64,000 nucleotides of DNA, taken from positions 1,302,001 to 1,366,000 of the forward strand of contig NZ_FBXK01000005.1 of the NCBI RefSeq assembly GCF_900013425.1, written 5' to 3'. The DNA comes from Sphingobium sp. Z007. Lineage in GTDB: Bacteria; Pseudomonadota; Alphaproteobacteria; Sphingomonadales; Sphingomonadaceae. Both the position numbers and the translations under genes were made by a program. Each line of letters opens with the position of its first letter. Position 1 is the first letter of the stretch. Shown here one piece after another: positions 55,053-64,000 of the stretch. The notes under the pieces were generated by a model that was not told the DNA's origin, ran no database searches, and saw only the letters and a program-made list of their open reading frames with translations.

Positions 55053-56042
55053 ATGACCGACCTCACCGAAGCTGACATCCAGACCCGCCTTGACGCGCTC
55101 ACCTGTTTGCGGGCCGCCATCGGCCAGGCGATCGTCGGGCAGGCCGATGTGGTGGAGCAATTGCTGATCGGCCTGCTGGCGGGCGGCCATTGCCTGCTGG
55201 AGGGCGTGCCGGGCCTGGGCAAGACGCTGCTCGTGCGGTCGCTGGGCGACGCGCTGAAGCTGGATTTCCGGCGCGTCCAGTTCACGCCCGACCTGATGCC
55301 CAGCGACATATTGGGCACCGAATTGCTGGAGGAGGATCATGGCACCGGCCATCGCAGTTTCCGCTTTCAACAGGGACCGGTTTTCACCAACCTGCTGCTG
55401 GCCGACGAACTCAACCGCACCCCGCCCAAGACGCAGGCGGCCCTGCTGGAGGCGATGCAGGAAAAGACGGTCAGCTATGGCGGCGTGACGCATAAGCTGC
55501 CCGCGCCGTTCTTCGTGCTCGCGACGCAGAACCCGCTGGAGCAGGCCGGCACCTATCCCTTGCCCGAAGCCCAACTCGACCGTTTCCTTTTGCATGTCCG
55601 GGTCGATTATCCGACCGAAGAGGAAGAACGCGCGATCCTGGCCCAGACCACGGGGGCGACCGCCGGTGTGGTGCCGATGGTGATGGATGGCGAGGAGGTG
55701 CTGGCGCTGCAACGGTTGGTGCGTGACGTGCATTTCAGCGATGACCTTCTCCATTGGGTGACGCGGATCGTGCGGGCCAGCCGTCCCGGGAACGGCGCGC
55801 CGGAGGATATCCGCAAATATGTGAAATGGGGCGCAGGTCCGCGCGCGGGCCAGTCTCTGATCCTGTGCGCCAAGGCGCGTGCGCTGCTGCACGGTCGTCT
55901 GGCCGCCACGCGCGAGGATATCGCCGCCCTTGCCGCGCCGGTGATGCGCCATCGCCTGCTGCTGGCCTTCGCCGCCGAAGCTGAGGGGCGGAGCGCCGAT
56001 GATGTGATCGCGGCCCTGATCCATGCCGTGCCGCTCGCCTGA
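55053..56042 (+). CDS. MoxR-family AAA+ ATPase
   Basis: 329 residues. Walker A 'LLEGVPGLGKTLLVRSL', Walker B 'LLLADELNRTPPKTQAALLEAM' and sensor 1 'FFVLATQNPLEQAGTYPLPEAQLDRF' are typical of MoxR. It is a chaperone-like ATPase that usually works with von Willebrand A (DUF58) proteins on envelope or metalloprotein maturation. It is followed by such a gene after 13 bp. Confidence 0.92.
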   Translation: MTDLTEADIQTRLDALTCLRAAIGQAIVGQADVVEQLLIGLLAGGHCLLEGVPGLGKTLLVRSLGDALKLDFRRVQFTPDLMPSDILGTELLEEDHGTGHRSFRFQQGPVFTNLLLADELNRTPPKTQAALLEAMQEKTVSYGGVTHKLPAPFFVLATQNPLEQAGTYPLPEAQLDRFLLHVRVDYPTEEEERAILAQTTGATAGVVPMVMDGEEVLALQRLVRDVHFSDDLLHWVTRIVRASRPGNGAPEDIRKYVKWGAGPRAGQSLILCAKARALLHGRLAATREDIAALAAPVMRHRLLLAFAAEAEGRSADDVIAALIHAVPLA

Positions 56043-56055
56043 ACCTATCCGGCCA

Positions 56056-56949
56056 ATGTCCGACCTGATCCCACCTGATGTCCGCAGCCGCCTTCGTGGC
56101 CTGCGCCTTGTCACGCGCCGGGCGGTGGGATCGCATGGCCTGGGCCTGCATCAGAGTAACAGCCGGGGTGCGGGCCTGGAGTTCGCCCAATATCGCGCCT
56201 ACGAACCGGGCGACGAACTGCGTCAGATCGACTGGAAGCTCTACGCCCGGTCGGACAAATTCTTCGTCCGCGAAGCCGAGCGCGAAAGCCCGGTCGCTGT
56301 GTGGATTTTGATCGACGCCAGTGGCTCTATGGGTCAGGCCGACGCCACGCGCCCGGATTACCGTCGCCTCGACGCGGCCAAGGGCATTACCGCCGCCATC
56401 GCCGAACTCGCATTGAAACAAGGCGATCGTTTCGGCTTCATGGCGTTGGGTGACGCGGGGCTGGCATTGCTGCCGCCCGCGACCGGCGCGCGCCAGCGCG
56501 ACCGGCTGTTGCTCGATTTGCTAACGGTGCATCCGGCACGCGGCTTCGCGGCGGAGGCGCAGCTAGGGCCGGTCTGGGAAAGGATCGGGGCGCATGATCT
56601 GGTCATCCTGCTGAGCGACTGTTTCGATGAGGGGGCGGTGGCGCTGGCGGAGAAGCTGGCGGCCGCAGGGCGTGAAACGCTGGTGATCGAGATGCTGACC
56701 GTCGCCGAGCGGGATTTTCCTTTCGATGGCGGCTATCGTTTCCACGATCCCGAAACGGGCGAGCAATTGCTGGGCGACGGCGCGGCGTTGCGGGCGGGCT
56801 TCATCGCCCGCTTCGGTGAAGCCCGCGCAGCGCTTCACACGCGACTGGACAGTGCCGGCATCCGCCATGTCGCCCATGTGCTGGACGAACCGATCGACCT
56901 GCCGCTGCGCCGCCTGTTTTCCGCCCATGGCGCGGCGGAATATGCATGA
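56056..56949 (+). CDS. DUF58 / von Willebrand A domain protein
   Basis: 297 residues from the ATG at 56056. The DUF58 core 'GAGLEFAQYRAYEPGDELRQIDWKLYARSDKFFVREAERE' is followed by an intact MIDAS motif, DASGS (VWILIDASGSMGQ), and 'LVILLSDCFDEGAVALAEKL'. It is a standard partner of MoxR. Its stop overlaps the next ATG. Confidence 0.9.
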   Translation: MSDLIPPDVRSRLRGLRLVTRRAVGSHGLGLHQSNSRGAGLEFAQYRAYEPGDELRQIDWKLYARSDKFFVREAERESPVAVWILIDASGSMGQADATRPDYRRLDAAKGITAAIAELALKQGDRFGFMALGDAGLALLPPATGARQRDRLLLDLLTVHPARGFAAEAQLGPVWERIGAHDLVILLSDCFDEGAVALAEKLAAAGRETLVIEMLTVAERDFPFDGGYRFHDPETGEQLLGDGAALRAGFIARFGEARAALHTRLDSAGIRHVAHVLDEPIDLPLRRLFSAHGAAEYA

Positions 56950-58091
56950 GCATGGGATTGCTTTTCCCGGCGGCGCTAGCCGCGCTCCTCGCGCTGGTCG
57001 TGCCGCTCATCATCCATATCGCCCGCAAGAGCGAACAGTTGCCGACCGATTTCGCGGCATTGCGCTGGCTGCGGCAGAAGCCCAAGCCGCGCTCCCGCCT
57101 GCGTTTCGACGAATGGCCTTTGCTGCTGGTGCGGCTGGCGTTGCTGGCGCTGGCGGCGCTTTGGCTGGCGCAGCCGATCCTCTTCGGGGCGGCTGATCGG
57201 AGTCCCTATGTCGCCGTGGTGCCTGGCGCGCAATTTGACGCGTTGGCGTTCAAGGATAGCCGCCTTTACTGGCTCGCGCCGGGCTTCCCTGCGATTGACA
57301 CGCCCCAGCCCGCCGGGCCGCTGCCGATCGCCAGTCTGATCCGGCAAATCGACGCAGAACTGCCGCCCGGAACGCCGCTCACCATCGTCACGCCAACGAT
57401 CATCGAGGGCGCAGACGCCGATCGGTTGCGCCTGTCACGCAAAGTGACTTGGCGCATCACGAGCGGCGCGATGCCTGGACCGCAGGCCAAGCCAGCGCCG
57501 CCGCCGCTTTTGTCCGTCCGCGTCGATGCCGAACATCGCAGCGCTGTCCGCTATGTACGCGCCGCGGCGCTGGCGTGGCAGCCGGCCGGACGCGCGGCGG
57601 ATATCGACACCGCCGCCATCGATGCTCCATTACCCGATCCGCGAAGGACATTGGTCTGGCTGGCTGGCGGCACTTTGCCGGACGGCGTCCTGCGATGGGT
57701 GATGGACGGCGGCACGGTGCTGGCGGTGAGCGACGCGCGCTTGCCCGATGGCCACCCTGGCCTGCCCGTCTGGCGCGACGACTTGGACTTCCCACTAGCG
57801 GAAGCGCTGCCGATGGGCAAAGGACGCCTGCTGCATTTCACCCGCGCGATGACGCCCGCGCAGATGCCCATATTGCTGGACGCGGATTTTCCTGCCCAGT
57901 TGGGCGCGTTACTAGCCCCACCGACACCGCCTGCTCGCGTCGCTGCCGCCGACTACGCGCCGTTGCCGGGTGGCCGCAGCTATGACCAGCCGCCGCAATC
58001 CCTGCGCCCCTGGCTCGCCGTGCTGATCGCGCTGTTGCTGCTGATCGAGCGCTGGATGGCCACCCGCGGTAGCCGGAGCATCGCGCCATGA
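56946..58091 (+). CDS. BatA-like membrane protein
   Basis: 381 residues. The N-terminal BatA domain has a first transmembrane helix (LLFPAALAALLALVVPLIIHI), a basic loop ('RWLRQKPKPRSRLRFDEWPLLLVRLALLALAALWLAQPIL') and a second helix. The middle is a periplasmic beta-rich domain and a last helix lies near 355-370 (WLAVLIALLLLIERW). The position after DUF58 is usual. No DUF4159 is fused, consistent with the separate DUF4159 gene at 54296. Confidence 0.82.
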   Translation: MSMGLLFPAALAALLALVVPLIIHIARKSEQLPTDFAALRWLRQKPKPRSRLRFDEWPLLLVRLALLALAALWLAQPILFGAADRSPYVAVVPGAQFDALAFKDSRLYWLAPGFPAIDTPQPAGPLPIASLIRQIDAELPPGTPLTIVTPTIIEGADADRLRLSRKVTWRITSGAMPGPQAKPAPPPLLSVRVDAEHRSAVRYVRAAALAWQPAGRAADIDTAAIDAPLPDPRRTLVWLAGGTLPDGVLRWVMDGGTVLAVSDARLPDGHPGLPVWRDDLDFPLAEALPMGKGRLLHFTRAMTPAQMPILLDADFPAQLGALLAPPTPPARVAAADYAPLPGGRSYDQPPQSLRPWLAVLIALLLLIERWMATRGSRSIAP

Positions 58092-60196
58092 CCGCGCTGC
58101 TCACCCATTGGGTTGCGCCGGCGCGCCGCCGGGCGTTGGTCGATACGCTCGCGCTGGCGCTGCCATTGCTATTGGCCGCAGGCGCAGTTGGCTGGCGCTT
58201 GGGCGGTCTGGCTATTGCTTTGCTACTGGTGGCGTTCGGCATTGCGCTTGCGCTAATGATCGCCCGCCGGCACGCCGCGCGTTTCGATCGGGCCTGGCTG
58301 ATCCGCAGCCTCGACAATAGTCGGCCGGAACTGGAGGATAGCAGCGCCCTGCTGTTCGCCGATGATGCTCCGCCTACTCCCTTGCAAGCGCTCCAGCGCG
58401 CACGCATTGCGGCGCGGATCGATCAAGGTGCGCCGGAAGATCTGAGGCCCGATTGGTCGCGCCGCACACTAGCTGCGTCCATTCTCGTCGCTGGAACATT
58501 GGTTGCCGTCGCTCTGCTTTGGCCACGCCCTGGCGAAGGGCCACCAACTCTTGCGCCCAGCCAGGAAGGCCTGCCCGCCCGCCCTGGGGTCCCACGCTTG
58601 GCCGCACAAAATCTGCGGATCATCCCGCCCGCCTATACCGGCCTGCCCGTGCGTGATTCCGCCTCGCTCGATACGCGTGCGCCACAGGGGTCGCGATTGG
58701 AGTGGACGCTGCGGTTCGATCCACAGGCAGACGCGCCCGTCTTGGGGATGCTTGCTGGACAGCCGCTGGCCCTGCGACAGGACCGTGAAACATGGATCAC
58801 CAGCCGGACGCTCGATGCCTCCTTCCTCTATCGGGTCGATCCCACGACGGCCCGCGGCCCGACCTCGCCGCTGCACCGGATCGACGCCATCGCCGACGCC
58901 CCGCCTCAGGTGAAGGCTGTGTCGCCAACCGCCAGTCTTTCCACGGTCAGCGCCGGCCAGCGCAGTTGGACCCCGGTCTTCGCCGCGACCGACGATTATG
59001 GCGTCTCCGCCACCGCCCGGCTGCGCGTGACGCTGGCGATTGGCGAAGGCGAGAATGTGACGTTCAGCGAACGAGAAATAGCGGTGGCAGGCAGCGGCCC
59101 GGCGCGCGATCGCCGGTTTGCGCCGCGGCTCGATTTTTCCAGCTTCGGCTTCGTCGCGGGCGGCGACATGGTGGTGCAGTTGATCGTGCGCGACAACCGC
59201 ACCCCTGCGCCGCAGGAAGTGCGCGGTCCCAGCCTGATCCTGCGCTGGCCATCGGCCAAACAGCCCGAAAGCGGCGGGATGGAGGGCATGGTGAACACCA
59301 CCCTGCCCGCCTATTTCCGCAGCCAGCGGCAGATCATCATCGATGCCGAAGCGCTGATCAAGCAGAAGCGCGCGCTGGCATCGGACCGCTACGTAACCCG
59401 ATCGGCGTCGATCGGCGGCGACCAGCAGATATTGCGGGGCCGCTACAGCCAGTTTCTGGGCGGCGAGGAGGAAGGCGAACCGACATTGCCGACCGCGGAC
59501 GGGCATAGCGAGGGCGACGGTCATGACCATGGCGGGCCGCCAAAGCCACCCAGCGCCGGCTTTGGCGCGCCGGAAGATGTGCTGGGCGATTTCGGCCATC
59601 CCCATGACGATAGCCCGGCGTCCAGCCTGGACCCGGAAACCCGCGCGATCCTGAAACAGGCGGTCGACGAGATGTGGCAATCCGAACGGGAATTGAAACA
59701 GGGCCGCCCCGACCTGGCCCTGCCCTTCGCTTACAAAGCGCTGCGTTTCATCAAGGAGGTGCAACAGGCGACGCGTATTTTTCTGTCCCGCGTTGGCCCG
59801 GAACTGCCGCCGATCGATACCACCCGGCGCATGACCGGTAAACGGGATGGACTGGCGAGCCGCACGCTTGCGATCGCCCCGGTGGAGCGAGCCGACGGCC
59901 CTGTCGCAGCCGCCTGGCGCGCATTGAGCGACGGACCGGACGCCATTCGCGGGCCGATCGACCTAAGCGCGTTGGAAACGTGGACGCGCGCCAATGTCGC
60001 GCGGTTGCCTGATGCGCTGGCGCTATTGGGCGCGATTGACAGCGTGCGTAGCGGCCCCGCCTGTGCGGCCTGCCGCGCCCGATTGCGCGCGCAGCTCTGG
60101 ACGGCAATGGAGCGACCGCTGGCGCTGCCGGCCCGGCGTCGCCCGGTTGATGCCGCGGGCGCGCGCTATCTGGGCGCGATCGGAGGCGCGCCATGA
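58088..60196 (+). CDS. DUF4175 family membrane protein with a His-rich segment
   Basis: 702 residues. Two N-terminal transmembrane helices (about 17-60, 'LALALPLLLAAGAVGW' and 'LAIALLLVAFGIALALMIA') and a third near 120-135 lead to a long extracytoplasmic part, as in DUF4175 proteins of alphaproteobacterial MoxR clusters. Residues about 470-505 (GHSEGDGHDHGG, later GHPHDD) are rich in His and Asp and could bind metal. It overlaps both neighbours by ATGA. Confidence 0.78.
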   Translation: MTALLTHWVAPARRRALVDTLALALPLLLAAGAVGWRLGGLAIALLLVAFGIALALMIARRHAARFDRAWLIRSLDNSRPELEDSSALLFADDAPPTPLQALQRARIAARIDQGAPEDLRPDWSRRTLAASILVAGTLVAVALLWPRPGEGPPTLAPSQEGLPARPGVPRLAAQNLRIIPPAYTGLPVRDSASLDTRAPQGSRLEWTLRFDPQADAPVLGMLAGQPLALRQDRETWITSRTLDASFLYRVDPTTARGPTSPLHRIDAIADAPPQVKAVSPTASLSTVSAGQRSWTPVFAATDDYGVSATARLRVTLAIGEGENVTFSEREIAVAGSGPARDRRFAPRLDFSSFGFVAGGDMVVQLIVRDNRTPAPQEVRGPSLILRWPSAKQPESGGMEGMVNTTLPAYFRSQRQIIIDAEALIKQKRALASDRYVTRSASIGGDQQILRGRYSQFLGGEEEGEPTLPTADGHSEGDGHDHGGPPKPPSAGFGAPEDVLGDFGHPHDDSPASSLDPETRAILKQAVDEMWQSERELKQGRPDLALPFAYKALRFIKEVQQATRIFLSRVGPELPPIDTTRRMTGKRDGLASRTLAIAPVERADGPVAAAWRALSDGPDAIRGPIDLSALETWTRANVARLPDALALLGAIDSVRSGPACAACRARLRAQLWTAMERPLALPARRRPVDAAGARYLGAIGGAP

Positions 60197-62010
60197 CGAT
60201 ACAGTGGGCGGTGGCGCTGGTTCTGGGGCTTGCCACGCTCCTCGCCTGTGTCCGGCTGGCGTTATGGCATCGCCGGGCGCTGGCGACGGGTCAGGCGTCG
60301 TCGGTCCGGCTAGCGTTGTTGATGCTGTTCCAGCCGGCGGTGTCGGCCCTACTTTATTGCGCGCTGTTCCCGCCGATGATGGGCGGCGGCGCAACCGGCC
60401 TGCGGATCGCAACGGCAGGAACGTCGCGCCTTGCCGCCGCTAGCGATGGCGCGCCGCTCATCCTGCTGCCCGAAGCGCCGGCGATCGGCGGCGGCGAAGC
60501 GGCGCCGGATCTTGCCACCGCGCTACGGCGCCATCCTGCCGTCACGGCCATCAGCGTGCTGGGCGAAGGCCTTGTCCCGCGGGATATCGACGCAGCGCGG
60601 CAGGTAGCGGTGCGGTTCGATCCACCGCCGTTGCGGCCGGGCATCCTCAATCTGACGCCACCCCCGACCGCCGCGGCGGGGGCGCGCTTCATGGTGGGCG
60701 GAACACTGACCGGGCCGAGCGGCGCAACGGTCGAGTTGATCGATCCCGCTGGCCGCGTCACCGACCGCGACGTGGCTGATCCGAAGGGACATTTCCTGCT
60801 GGCCGGCACGGCGCGCACGGCTGGCGCTGTCAATTTCACATTGCGCGTGCGCAAGGACAAGCGCCTGGTCGAGCAGGCTGACGTCCCGGTCTGGGTGACC
60901 CAAAGCACCCGTCCCCGGCTGTTGATCCTGGCGGGCGCACCGGGGCCGGAGGTCAAATATCTGCGCCGCTGGGCGAGCGACGCCGGCTTTGACGTGACGA
61001 CGCAGATGAGCGCGGGCGGCGGGATGGCCCTTGGCGACGCGCCAGTGGCGCTCGATGCGGCGGGATTGCGTAAATTCGATGTGGCGATCGTCGATGACCG
61101 CGCCTGGGCGGGACTGCGCGCGCCCCTGATCGCCGCAGTGCGGGGCGGCATGGGGCTGGTGTTGCGCGCGGGCGGAGCGATCGACGGCGCAACCCGTTCG
61201 CAATGGCAGGCTCTGGGCTTTGCCTTTAGTGGGCCGGGCGGCGTGGCGCCGCTGGCCTTGCCCAAAGCGGCCGAGGAAGCCATTGCCCGCACGCGCCACG
61301 GCATCGGCAACGACGACACGCCCGCGGATATGGCCCTGCCCGAAGACATGGCGCCTGACGTCAGTCGCCTTGGTCTGGTGCCTGGCGGCGATGCAGCCGT
61401 GCCTTCATTGCAGGATGCGGGCGGTGTAGCGCTGGGCGCTTGGCGGGCAATAGGCGCGGGACGGGTCGCGCTGTTCACCGGACTCGACAGCTATGCCCTG
61501 ACCCTGACCGGCCGCCGCGACCTTTATGCAGACTGGTGGAATACGATGCTGACCGCCGTGACGCGACCGGCTTCGTCCAGCCGGATGATAGCCGGCATAG
61601 CATGGGTCGGCGAGCGAATGACGCTGTGCGATATCGGCCGCGACGCGCAAGTGAACAACGCCGATGGCGCGCAAACTGAGTTGGTCCCGGTTGCGGGATG
61701 CGGCGCTTTCTGGCCTGCAAAGGCGGGTTGGCATATGTTGCGCGTGAAGAATGAGCTTCGCCTCTTCCATGTTCAGCCGCGCGGCGCCTTGCCGATCATG
61801 CGCGCGGCGCGCGATCGGCAGGCGACGGCGATGGTATCGCGCATTGCGCCCGATGCGTCAGCCGTTGCGGTAAAGGCCGACATGCCCGGATTGGCCTGGC
61901 CTTTCTGGCTGGCATGGCTGATGGCGAGTGGGCTGCTATGGTGGCTGGAGCGATCACGGATCGGTCGCCGTAAGGCCGGTCGGTCCAGCACGGCAGAGCC
62001 TGCGCCATAG
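60193..62010 (+). CDS. Membrane-anchored protein of the MoxR cluster (unknown)
   Basis: 605 residues. Two N-terminal hydrophobic helices (about 5-22 and 38-58, 'LLMLFQPAVSALLYCALF') and one at the C-terminus ('WPFWLAWLMASGLLWWLERS') frame a large periplasmic region. A carboxypeptidase-regulatory-like beta unit (about 155-235, 'GATVELIDPAGRVTDRDVADPKGHFLL') is followed by 'RPRLLILAGAPGPEVKYLRRWASDAGFDV' and a glutamine-amidotransferase-like region with no clear catalytic triad. It is the last gene of the array. Confidence 0.7.
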   Translation: MTIQWAVALVLGLATLLACVRLALWHRRALATGQASSVRLALLMLFQPAVSALLYCALFPPMMGGGATGLRIATAGTSRLAAASDGAPLILLPEAPAIGGGEAAPDLATALRRHPAVTAISVLGEGLVPRDIDAARQVAVRFDPPPLRPGILNLTPPPTAAAGARFMVGGTLTGPSGATVELIDPAGRVTDRDVADPKGHFLLAGTARTAGAVNFTLRVRKDKRLVEQADVPVWVTQSTRPRLLILAGAPGPEVKYLRRWASDAGFDVTTQMSAGGGMALGDAPVALDAAGLRKFDVAIVDDRAWAGLRAPLIAAVRGGMGLVLRAGGAIDGATRSQWQALGFAFSGPGGVAPLALPKAAEEAIARTRHGIGNDDTPADMALPEDMAPDVSRLGLVPGGDAAVPSLQDAGGVALGAWRAIGAGRVALFTGLDSYALTLTGRRDLYADWWNTMLTAVTRPASSSRMIAGIAWVGERMTLCDIGRDAQVNNADGAQTELVPVAGCGAFWPAKAGWHMLRVKNELRLFHVQPRGALPIMRAARDRQATAMVSRIAPDASAVAVKADMPGLAWPFWLAWLMASGLLWWLERSRIGRRKAGRSSTAEPAP

Positions 62011-62041
62011 CAGGTAAGCATGGCCCCGCCTGATGGCTGGC

Positions 62042-62494
62042 TTATGAGTCGGCCATGTAGAAGTCGCGCAGCGCCCGCGCGTCGTGCAGCGCATTGTGCG
62101 GCACGCGGCTGTTGGCCGCCGCGCTGAAGCCGGCGGCGTTGATGAGTTCCAGCCGCAGGCCGAAATCGACGCCCGCCATCTTGCCCGGCCCGGTTACCAG
62201 CAGCGCGCAGAAATGCGACAAATCCTCCGGCCAGTCGGCGATGATGACCGGATCGCTGTCCCCTTCCAGATAGGCGGCGACATGGTCGGCCGCTTCGACC
62301 CGGTTCAGTTCCAGGTCAATGCCTGGTGGAACATGGCGCAGATAGGGGATGACATGCTTTTCAACCCAAGGTTCGATCTGATGGGGTAGCGGCAGCGTTA
62401 CGTAAAATTCCTGATCGCCATGTTCTGGAACGAGCGCGACGCTGATCAGAACGCCGCCAAAGCCGTTGAATTCGGTGTCTAGGAAGTACCGCAT
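62042..62494 (-). CDS. DEDD-type 3'-5' exonuclease (Rv2179c-like)
   Basis: 150 residues from the ATG at 62494 in the usual position for this family. 'MRYFLDTEFNGFGG' gives ExoI (D-x-E) and 'VPHNALHDARALRDFYM' the last Asp-containing motif. 'PVIIADWPEDLSHF' supplies the middle Asp. Small proteins of this group are 3'-5' exoribonucleases. It faces the opposite way from its neighbours. Confidence 0.8.
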   Translation of the reverse strand: MRYFLDTEFNGFGGVLISVALVPEHGDQEFYVTLPLPHQIEPWVEKHVIPYLRHVPPGIDLELNRVEAADHVAAYLEGDSDPVIIADWPEDLSHFCALLVTGPGKMAGVDFGLRLELINAAGFSAAANSRVPHNALHDARALRDFYMADS

Positions 62495-62661
62495 GAAAGG
62501 AAAACTGCCTGCTTGTGAATGGGCGTCGAAAGGGGTGACGCCGGAGTTCTGGTGCCTGTAGCATTTGCGCGACGGATGCCAAGCTGCCATGCGCATCGCG
62601 CGTGGTGCCCCTAGGATAAATGGCGCGACGAATGGCGTGCGGCAGATGGAAGGAAGCGATC

Positions 62662-63333
62662 ATGATCCCGCGGGAATATCTGGATTCGGCGCAAGTACCG
62701 GGCGGGCAGGAACTCAAGCTGTACCGGCGCGGCGCGGATCATATGATCGTGCTTGATCGCAACGAATTGATGAGCAGCCGGATGAGCGGATCGGAAAAGC
62801 AGCTGGCGCTGATGACGATCGAACGGTTGCAGGGGCGCAAGGCGCCGCATCTGCTGGTCGGCGGCTATGGCATGGGCTTTACCCTGCGTGCGGCGCTGGG
62901 CGTGCTGGACGGATCGGCGCGCGTGACCGTGGCCGAACTGGTGCCCAAGATCATCGAATGGGCGCGTGGCCCTATGGCCGATCTGATGGCCGGGTGCCTG
63001 GACGATCCCCGCGTCGACCTTCTGATAGAGGATGTCGTGCCGGTGATCGCTGCCGGTAAGGCGACCTATGACGCGATCCTGCTGGACGTCGATAATGGCC
63101 CTGACGGCCTGACCGCTGCCGCCAATGACCGGCTCTATTCGGCCAACGGGTTACAGGTGGCCAAGGCGGCTTTGAAGCCCGGTGGGATATTGGCGGTGTG
63201 GTCGGCGGGGTCGGACGATCCCTTCACCCGTCGCCTGCGCAACGCTGGCTTCGACGTCGATGAAGTGGCGGTCAAGGCGCGCGACAATGGCAAGGGGCCA
63301 CGGCACGTCATCTGGTTCGCCCGGAAGCGATAG
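62662..63333 (+). CDS. Spermidine-synthase-like methyltransferase
   Basis: 223 residues from the ATG at 62662 (GGAAGGAAG upstream). 'HLLVGGYGMGFTLRAAL' is the nucleotide-binding Gly-rich loop, 'VTVAELVPKIIEWARG' the acidic strand, and 'YDAILLDVDNGPDG' the catalytic-side Asp region. The fold is that of spermidine synthases, but the polyamine-binding set is not complete, so another transferase activity is possible. Confidence 0.78.
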   Translation: MIPREYLDSAQVPGGQELKLYRRGADHMIVLDRNELMSSRMSGSEKQLALMTIERLQGRKAPHLLVGGYGMGFTLRAALGVLDGSARVTVAELVPKIIEWARGPMADLMAGCLDDPRVDLLIEDVVPVIAAGKATYDAILLDVDNGPDGLTAAANDRLYSANGLQVAKAALKPGGILAVWSAGSDDPFTRRLRNAGFDVDEVAVKARDNGKGPRHVIWFARKR

Positions 63334-63356
63334 CTGTCCTCTTTATGTTTCGGCTC

Positions 63357-64000
63357 TTAATGAAAATCGCGTGATCGCGGCAATATCCGCACGTCCCTGG
63401 GGTGGCGGCGCGGCGACGGCGCGGGCCGGGAATGGACCGGATGCGTGACCTCATCCCCGCGCATCATCGGCTGTTCCTGCAACCAGTCGAGCGCGCGGCT
63501 GGCGTCGGTGACGCGATCAACCATCAGATGGACGACATTCTCCTTGCTGCGCTGGACTTCGCCTTCGATCAGCATCAGGCGCGACGCCATCACTGCGCGC
63601 CGCTGCTTTTCCATGTCGCGCGCCCAGAGCAGCGCATTGACGATGCCGCTTTCATCCTCGATCGTGATGAAGACCGCATTGCCCTTGCCCGGCCGCTGGC
63701 GGATCAGGACCACGCCCGCCACCTTCACCTTCGCGCCATCCTTCGCGCCATTGACCGATGCGCAGTCGATGACGCCACGCCGGGCGAAATGATCGCGCAG
63801 AAACTGCATCGGATGTCCCTTCAGCGACAGCCTGTGGGTCTGATAGTCGATCGCGACCTCTTCGGATAAGGGCATGGCAGGCAGCATGGGATCGGCTTCG
63901 CGGCCGAGTTCGGGCAAATCCTGAGCAGCGAAGAGCGGCAGCTGGGCCGGCGGCACGCGACGTGCTTCCCACCCCGCCTCGCGACGGCTGCGGCCAATCG
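63357..64000 (-). CDS. dnaE2: Error-prone DNA polymerase DnaE2, C-terminal part (runs off the window)
   Basis: The open frame runs to the window edge with no start needed: upstream codons give GRSRREAGWEARR, then 'VPPAQLPLFAAQDLPELGREADPMLPAMPLSEEVAIDYQTHRLSLKGHPMQFLR', typical of the DnaE2 C-terminus, and an OB-fold ('GVVLIRQRPGKGNAVFITIEDESGIVNALLWARDM'). The ending 'RILPRSRDFH' is characteristic of DnaE2. It acts in damage-induced mutagenesis together with ImuA and ImuB, which would lie outside. Confidence 0.9.
   Translation of the reverse strand, partial: IGRSRREAGWEARRVPPAQLPLFAAQDLPELGREADPMLPAMPLSEEVAIDYQTHRLSLKGHPMQFLRDHFARRGVIDCASVNGAKDGAKVKVAGVVLIRQRPGKGNAVFITIEDESGIVNALLWARDMEKQRRAVMASRLMLIEGEVQRSKENVVHLMVDRVTDASRALDWLQEQPMMRGDEVTHPVHSRPAPSPRRHPRDVRILPRSRDFH

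Overview
The window is GC-rich DNA from a sphingomonad alphaproteobacterium (Sphingomonas/Sphingobium-like; inferred from gene content and codon style, not from a search). A temperate, short-tailed (podovirus-like) prophage sits between two blocks of ordinary chromosome.

Left chromosome (1-6362): the N-terminus of an AI-2E-type membrane permease, a small secreted protein, the branched-chain 2-oxoacid dehydrogenase operon read leftward (E1 alpha, E1 beta, E2), thymidylate synthase, a JAB/RadC-like protein without its metal ligands, and tRNA-Pro(CGG).

Prophage (6317-51019): a perfect 50-bp direct repeat, starting in the anticodon loop of tRNA-Pro and running past its 3' end, recurs at 50970-51019. 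The integrated unit is 44,653 bp. A leftward operon (11562 to 6369) of mostly overlapping small genes ends in a tyrosine integrase and includes a sulfotransferase-like gene. A CI-like S24 repressor and a Cro-like protein are divergent; five copies of a 17-bp operator (ATTACG-N5-CGTAAT) lie at the two early promoters. Rightward come a GapR-FtsK-gamma fusion, a DNA methylase, an Acb2/Tad1-like small protein, a RusA-type resolvase, a replication initiator that carries iterons inside its own gene, and a protein with a DnaA domain IV. Then come the terminases, portal, scaffold, capsid, cement, adaptor, a tail protein split in two by an intein-like Hint domain, T7-like internal virion proteins including one of 2014 residues, tail fibre, tail spike with a seven-repeat C-terminus, holin-like proteins, endolysin and Rz/Rz1 spanins. 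A second leftward operon (50793 to 45320) of ten overlapping genes carries accessory functions: cupin, ASCH, DUF5131, HNH-like and PAPS-reductase-like proteins. All the modules needed for a functional phage appear present and unbroken, apart from the split tail gene.

Right chromosome (51020-64000): a TldD/TldE-type protease pair, of which TldD has a Tat-like signal, then DUF4159, MoxR ATPase, DUF58, BatA-like, DUF4175 and a large membrane-anchored protein in one rightward, largely overlapping array. After these come a DEDD-type exonuclease, a spermidine-synthase-like methyltransferase and the C-terminus of error-prone polymerase DnaE2.

The most noteworthy signals are the Hint-split tail gene, the lambda-like origin inside the initiator gene with DnaA domains I and IV on separate phage proteins, the Acb2/Tad1-like candidate, a near-identical 33-34 nt element after two structural genes, and the GapR-FtsK-gamma fusion.
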